47,407 bases of DNA from Pseudomonadota bacterium (GTDB lineage Bacteria; Desulfobacterota; Desulfobulbia; Desulfobulbales; CALZHT01), in contig JAHJJF010000141.1 of NCBI GenBank assembly GCA_018823135.1, forward strand, positions 1 through 47,407, given 5' to 3'. A program made the position numbers and the translations under genes. Below the pieces are notes generated by a model. That model saw nothing but the letters and a program-made list of their open reading frames with translations, had not been told where the DNA came from and made no database searches. The number at the start of each line of letters is the position of its first letter. Positions within the stretch are counted from its first letter, which is position 1. This document shows, one piece after another, positions 44,017 to 47,407 of this stretch.

Positions 44017-45303
44017 TTAATCATTTGAAAGCAAGCTCGTAGCATCCCTGAATTGACTTTTCTGACTTACAGAAAGACCAGCGGCAGTATTGTCATAACT
44101 TCCCTGAAACTCTGGATAAATCGCAATCGCGGCGTTCAAGGCCTCCTGATAATGCTCCCCCCCTGAATGTTGCAGATACATATATCTTGCCATCTGATCC
44201 AGACTGTTAAAAGAAAGATCAGATGTCTTCCTGATGTTTTCCATACCGCCGGCAGCCTCAAGACCAAGATTCTTGCCAACCTCCTTGCCGACCTTGTTGC
44301 CCACCGCGCCGCCAACTATACCGCCCAGTAAACCGCCAAAGGGCACATTATCAAATGCCCGGTCGGCGATTTCCTTGCCGGCATAGGCCCCGGCTGCGGT
44401 ACCCACTACACTGCCGGCGGTCTCGCCGATCTTGGCGCTGATGATCATATCAGTCCAATCGGCCAGAGTGCCGTCCTGTGTAAAGGGGCACATATAGCTG
44501 CCGGAATTATCGTGAATGATCCCGGGAACCAGGGTTGCAACCGTCTGCTTGGCATTCTCGTATTTCCTGGTGGCGACATCTGCGGCAAGATCCTTGCAAC
44601 CACTTTTCAGCGTGGCGGCAATGTCTGCTTCTGACTGACTTCCCTCCTGATAATTATTTCCAAGTCTTTCAAAAAGTTTTGAACCGGAAACATCAAGCTT
44701 CGCAATGTATTCGCCGCCGCCGGTCCATGCCTTGACAGCAAGAGTGACGCCGCGCGCCCCCTTATCTATGCCACCCAGGGCCTGAACAAGGTCCACCGCT
44801 GCAAGGCCGCATTCATTGGTTTCAAGCATCTTGCTGAAACCGGTCCCTTCTATCTCAAATTTCACCGCAACATTGGCAATGGGCTCATTGATCGCCGGGG
44901 TTGCCGGACCATAATTTTCCCAATCCGCCCATTCGGTTCGGGTATTTCTGCATCCGGGTGATGGCCCGCCGCCGAGCAATACCTCAAGAATCGCAAAGGG
45001 CAGTTCGACGATTCCAAAAATCGCCTCGATGGGATTGGGGTTCTGCGGCCCGTGCACAACGGTCCAGCACTGCTTGAACTGCTTAAGCCGCCTTTTCTGG
45101 GGCTGGTCAAGGGTTCGGTCGTCAAGGGAAACGGCAACCAGATCGCCACCATCGTAATTAATGGTAAGGTCGCGGTCCGAAGATGTTACCGTCCGCTCCT
45201 CGTCTTGAACATAGCCGGACATCTGCTCCGGCTGATAAATGGTTCTGGCGCAAGCGGTGGCAAGAAACATCAGTCCGCAACATAATAAAACTATTCCCCG
45301 CAT
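44017..45303 (-). CDS. Glycine-zipper lipoprotein of unknown function
   Basis: This 428-aa protein has a signal peptide with lipobox LATAC18 (+2 Arg). Residues 293-347 form a long glycine-zipper region (repeated GxxxG, for example GTAAGAYAG and GGLLGGIVGGAVGNKVG) that may insert in or associate with the membrane. A hydrophobic stretch is at about 92-112. Several paired cysteines (79, 118, 165, 236, 272) may form disulfides in the periplasm. The C-terminus (about 365-428) looks helical. It lies 44 nt downstream of the caspase-like gene and probably shares its transcript. I recognise no named family for the full protein. Confidence 0.75.
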   Translation of the reverse strand: MRGIVLLCCGLMFLATACARTIYQPEQMSGYVQDEERTVTSSDRDLTINYDGGDLVAVSLDDRTLDQPQKRRLKQFKQCWTVVHGPQNPNPIEAIFGIVELPFAILEVLLGGGPSPGCRNTRTEWADWENYGPATPAINEPIANVAVKFEIEGTGFSKMLETNECGLAAVDLVQALGGIDKGARGVTLAVKAWTGGGEYIAKLDVSGSKLFERLGNNYQEGSQSEADIAATLKSGCKDLAADVATRKYENAKQTVATLVPGIIHDNSGSYMCPFTQDGTLADWTDMIISAKIGETAGSVVGTAAGAYAGKEIADRAFDNVPFGGLLGGIVGGAVGNKVGKEVGKNLGLEAAGGMENIRKTSDLSFNSLDQMARYMYLQHSGGEHYQEALNAAIAIYPEFQGSYDNTAAGLSVSQKSQFRDATSLLSND

Positions 45304-45347
45304 GAACTTTCTCCTTCTTTGAGATTGTAGCCAAGTTAGCGTTTTGA

Positions 45348-46322
45348 TTATCTGACTAGTGTGAAACGGCCGGCGGTCTCCTCCGGCGTCGGTGAAAGAC
45401 GTGGTGTCTGGGATTTGTTCTGGCGTCTTGCCTCATCTTCAACCAGGGGTTTGAGGTACTCATATACTTCGGGAATTGTCTTTTTCCCATCTTTCAAAGC
45501 CTTAAGGAAATGATAGGTGAAAAGTCCGTGCTGCTTTTCAGGATACGATGTGGCAATCTCCTTGTCCTGAGCCGCAGCCAGAATCACCATATTGGCCGAG
45601 ACCTTGGGCTCCTTTTTTCTGATGGTTATTGCCCGCACTCCTTTGGCAAGAACCGAACGGCCGCCGATCCCTGAAAAACATGCATCAATCACCACAATGA
45701 CCTCGGATGCCGGAAGCCTCCCAAGGTTGTCGTATAGTTTTGTGAGTGAATAGCTGGTATCCGCCAGATAATTGGGATCGCCGTCGTATGGCACCAGATA
45801 GGCGTTGCCGGTTGTCGGTTCAGGCGACCCGTGCCCCGAGTAAAAGAAGAATACCCGGCTTGTTGGTTTTACGTTGTTGGCAAGCCATTTTTCAATGGAG
45901 ACGCGGATTGCCGAATCAGTGGCCTTTTCATTTGCCAGATAGCGGATATTTCTTTCGGCAAACCCCATTTTGGCCAGATACTGCCGGACAAGATCCGCAT
46001 CGTTGGCGGAAAATTCCACCGGCGGCAGGGTCTGGTAAAATTCAATGCCGATGACCACCGCCAGGTCGTCGTCATCGAAGGCCTTGGCAAAATCCGGGAT
46101 GGTGTCGGTATCATTGACCACCGTCTTTTTGGATTGCGTGTAGGAAGGTTGCCCGGAGTCGGCAACCGTCTCCGCCTCATAGAGCTCAAGGAGATTCTGC
46201 TCAAGGGCGCTCACCGGTTTGGGGGGCGGCACCGGGTCATGACTTGTATCCCGGACTTCTTTCTTGCAACCAGATAAAACAACCAAAGCCAGGATAAGAA
46301 AAATATGTGCTGATAGTTTCAT
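45348..46322 (-). CDS. Caspase-family (peptidase C14) lipoprotein
   Basis: This 324-aa protein has a lipoprotein signal (lipobox VLSGC19, +2 Lys) followed by a Pro-rich linker and a caspase-fold domain (about 86-324). The catalytic dyad is His164 in FFYSGHGS and Cys215 in VVIDACFSG. Other fold features: AVVIGIEFYQTLPPVEFSANDADLV at the start (given as a pattern) and a late ILAAAQDKEIATSY strand region. Lys at +2 points to the outer membrane. Such periplasmic caspase-like proteins are known in bacteria, but functions are mostly unknown. It lies downstream of lpoB (separated by a MITE) and 44 nt upstream of the glycine-zipper gene. Confidence 0.92.
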   Translation of the reverse strand: MKLSAHIFLILALVVLSGCKKEVRDTSHDPVPPPKPVSALEQNLLELYEAETVADSGQPSYTQSKKTVVNDTDTIPDFAKAFDDDDLAVVIGIEFYQTLPPVEFSANDADLVRQYLAKMGFAERNIRYLANEKATDSAIRVSIEKWLANNVKPTSRVFFFYSGHGSPEPTTGNAYLVPYDGDPNYLADTSYSLTKLYDNLGRLPASEVIVVIDACFSGIGGRSVLAKGVRAITIRKKEPKVSANMVILAAAQDKEIATSYPEKQHGLFTYHFLKALKDGKKTIPEVYEYLKPLVEDEARRQNKSQTPRLSPTPEETAGRFTLVR

Positions 46323-46348
46323 AAAAGATAGTCCACTTTGATTTTTTA

Positions 46349-46490
46349 GTGTCTGTTCAGAAATGAGGATTTTTATTCGAGATCAAGGAATTCGAAAAAA
46401 ATAAGCACAGACATATAAATGATATTTCGAGCATTATTTTTTTCGCATGACACAGAGATCGGATACAAAAGACCATTTCTGGACTGACAC
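46349..46490. mobile_element. MITE-like palindromic element, copy 2 (inserted in the lpoB stop codon)
   Basis: This 142-bp non-coding element has inverted ends GTGTCTGTTCAGAAATG and (reverse complement of the right end) GTGTCAGTCCAGAAATG, 15 of 17 identical. TA flanks both sides (46347-46348 and 46491-46492), as expected for a TA target-site duplication of IS630/Tc1-mariner type transposition. An inner palindrome pairs TTCGAAAAAAATAAGC with GCATTATTTTTTTCGC. No ORF is present, so it depends on a transposase elsewhere. It is oriented like copy 1. Its last base (46490) is the third base of the lpoB stop codon. Confidence 0.9.
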
Positions 46491-47122
46491 TAGCGGTATA
46501 CAACATCATCCTGCCCAGTCTTCTTGAATTCAAACTGGTCACCCCAGATAACCGCACTGGTTTCCAGATCAATCATTTCAAAGGTAATCTGATGGAAACG
46601 GCTGGTCTGCCCGGTTTTATGCCGGAGCGCGTCTTTTGAGGAAATACGCCCCACAAGCCTGAAATCAGCGCCGGCCTGGGCTTTGGCCATCCCCATGGAT
46701 CCCTTGGTGAGATTGCCTTCCCTTTTATCTGTTCTTTCCTTGTCAACTACATCGCTGTATTCGCGGGAGAGAAAAAGAATCCTGCCATTGGCCGCCCTGT
46801 TAAGCTCGATACGCAGCCGGTCGGTTATCATATTCTTGTTGATTCTCGTGGAACTTTCGTTCTTGAAATGTTCGGCGTCAATAATGATCCTGGGTGCAGG
46901 TTTTCTGCCCATGAGCAAGGGATTCTGCAGCATACTGCTGACCATTGTTCCGGTCATCGCCACAATGTCATTACTGTCAATGCCGATACCGCTCACTTCA
47001 CCTCTGGCGGAAGGATCTTCATAGACCACGGCATGGCCGCCGGCATTATCTCCCTGCGTTGCCGCGCAACTGCACAATAATAAAACAAATAACCCTGCAA
47101 CAATATGTTGTATTATGTTCAT
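46490..47122 (-). CDS. lpoB: LpoB-family lipoprotein (penicillin-binding protein activator)
   Basis: This 210-aa protein has a lipoprotein signal (lipobox LLCSC19, +2 Ala). The mature part carries the LpoB-type fold: AMTGTMVSSMLQNPLL, IIIDAEHFKNESSTRI, NRAANGRILFLSREY, ADFRLVGRISSKDA and the C-terminal ITFEMIDLETSAVIWGDQFEFKK. LpoB in E. coli is anchored in the outer membrane and activates PBP1B. I took ATG 47122 (GAGGTG 7 nt upstream, signal peptide directly at the start); a longer frame to 47278 runs through the promoter and is rejected. The stop TAG is shared with the MITE end. It is the first gene of the four-lipoprotein cluster. Confidence 0.88.
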   Translation of the reverse strand: MNIIQHIVAGLFVLLLCSCAATQGDNAGGHAVVYEDPSARGEVSGIGIDSNDIVAMTGTMVSSMLQNPLLMGRKPAPRIIIDAEHFKNESSTRINKNMITDRLRIELNRAANGRILFLSREYSDVVDKERTDKREGNLTKGSMGMAKAQAGADFRLVGRISSKDALRHKTGQTSRFHQITFEMIDLETSAVIWGDQFEFKKTGQDDVVYR

Positions 47123-47204
47123 AAAGCACCTCACGAGGAAGAAAACTGGCAAACCATCCCCTGTCATTAATATTGAGTAACCATCGAGAAACGCTGGAAA
47201 AAAC

Positions 47205-47233
47205 ATATTAGCAGAATATAATATGAGGGTCAA
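47205..47233 (-). promoter_or_regulatory. Sigma70-type promoter of the lpoB cluster
   Basis: On the minus strand TTGACC (47228-47233, 5/6 match) is separated by exactly 17 nt from TAATAT (47205-47210, 4/6 match). The transcript would begin near 47198 with a 76-nt leader. A near-palindrome AATAATTCCATATGGTATAATT lies upstream (about 47250-47272) and could be an operator. The rest of 47123-47407 has no gene. Confidence 0.55.
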
Positions 47234-47330
47234 GCAGGCAGGCCTCGAAAAATAATTCCATATGGTATAATTCACCATTTTTTAACCGAATTACAATCAA
47301 AATTCCGCACTCTTTGTCTCACAAAAATAT

Positions 47331-47362
47331 AAAGGAACCAAAGTCATGCCTGGATTCCTTTT
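47331..47362. terminator. Hairpin with A/T tails near the right edge
   Basis: AAAGGAACCA, a 10-nt loop and TGGATTCCTTTT form a 10-bp stem with one bulged base. A-rich sequence precedes and T-rich sequence follows, so it could terminate in either direction. Presumably it belongs to a gene beyond the window. Confidence 0.55.
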
Positions 47363-47407
47363 ATGTTCGGTATTATTCTATTCAAAACCAATCAGTCTGA
47401 AGAGTGC

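Noticed and set aside
43860-44027. 8-bp direct repeats ATCATTTG 6 nt outside each end of MITE copy 1
   Set aside because: They look like a target duplication, but copy 2 is flanked by TA right at the ends and has no such repeats, and one repeat is inside the coding end of the glycine-zipper gene. Coincidence is more likely.
47123-47278. Upstream extension of lpoB
   Set aside because: It would pass through the promoter and destroy the signal peptide position; ATG 47122 has a ribosome-binding site and lipobox.

Overview
The window looks like chromosomal DNA of a Gram-negative anaerobe, most likely a Desulfobacterota member (Desulfobulbales-like is my best guess). Reasons: a 14-subunit-type complex I operon without the NADH-oxidising nuoEFG genes but with an extra antiporter-like subunit and a small membrane protein; a tRNA-rimP-nusA-ylxR-infB-rbfA-nrnA-truB-rpsO-pnp-M16 protease-dut-yycJ block; and many outer-membrane type lipoproteins. 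The taxonomic call is inference from gene content only.

Layout. (1) 1-1093: 5' part of a type I restriction HsdR gene on the minus strand, running off the left edge. (2) 1294-15166, minus strand: a long RNA/translation superoperon. A strong sigma70-type promoter precedes tRNA-Gly(CCC). An attenuator-like terminator lies between the tRNA and rimP. The genes then run through pnp and continue into an M16 peptidase, dut, a YycJ-type MBL protein and a CbiR-like corrinoid enzyme, ending at a 24-nt palindromic terminator. (3) 15211-26796, minus strand: nuoABCDHIJK, an extra antiporter subunit, an 83-aa membrane protein, then nuoL, M and N, behind a promoter with a perfect TTGACA box and an adjacent 14-bp palindrome. 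(4) 27077-29090: mpl, a 62-aa protein, a spacer rich in hairpins, and tRNA-Ala(GGC). (5) 29206-35272, plus strand: mreB, mreC, mreD, mrdA (PBP2), rodA, the rod-shape elongation machinery. (6) 35456-42400: accessory genes, namely a ClC protein with CBS and TrkA_C domains, a HExxH lipoprotein, a zinc alcohol dehydrogenase, a YdcF-like envelope protein, a cupin-like/methyltransferase pair and a small STAS-like protein. (7) 42558-47233, minus strand: four lipoprotein genes, in transcription order lpoB, caspase-like, glycine-zipper and COG3014-like, interrupted by two copies of a 140-142 bp palindromic repeat that looks like a MITE.

How it works together: region 2 is transcription/translation/RNA-decay housekeeping; region 3 makes a proton-pumping complex probably fed by something other than NADH; regions 4, 5 and the lpoB end of 7 all concern peptidoglycan recycling, synthesis and shape. 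The least explained part is region 7, where a periplasmic caspase-fold lipoprotein sits beside a predicted activator of peptidoglycan synthases and where one MITE copy has inserted exactly in the lpoB stop codon, turning a TAA into a TAG.
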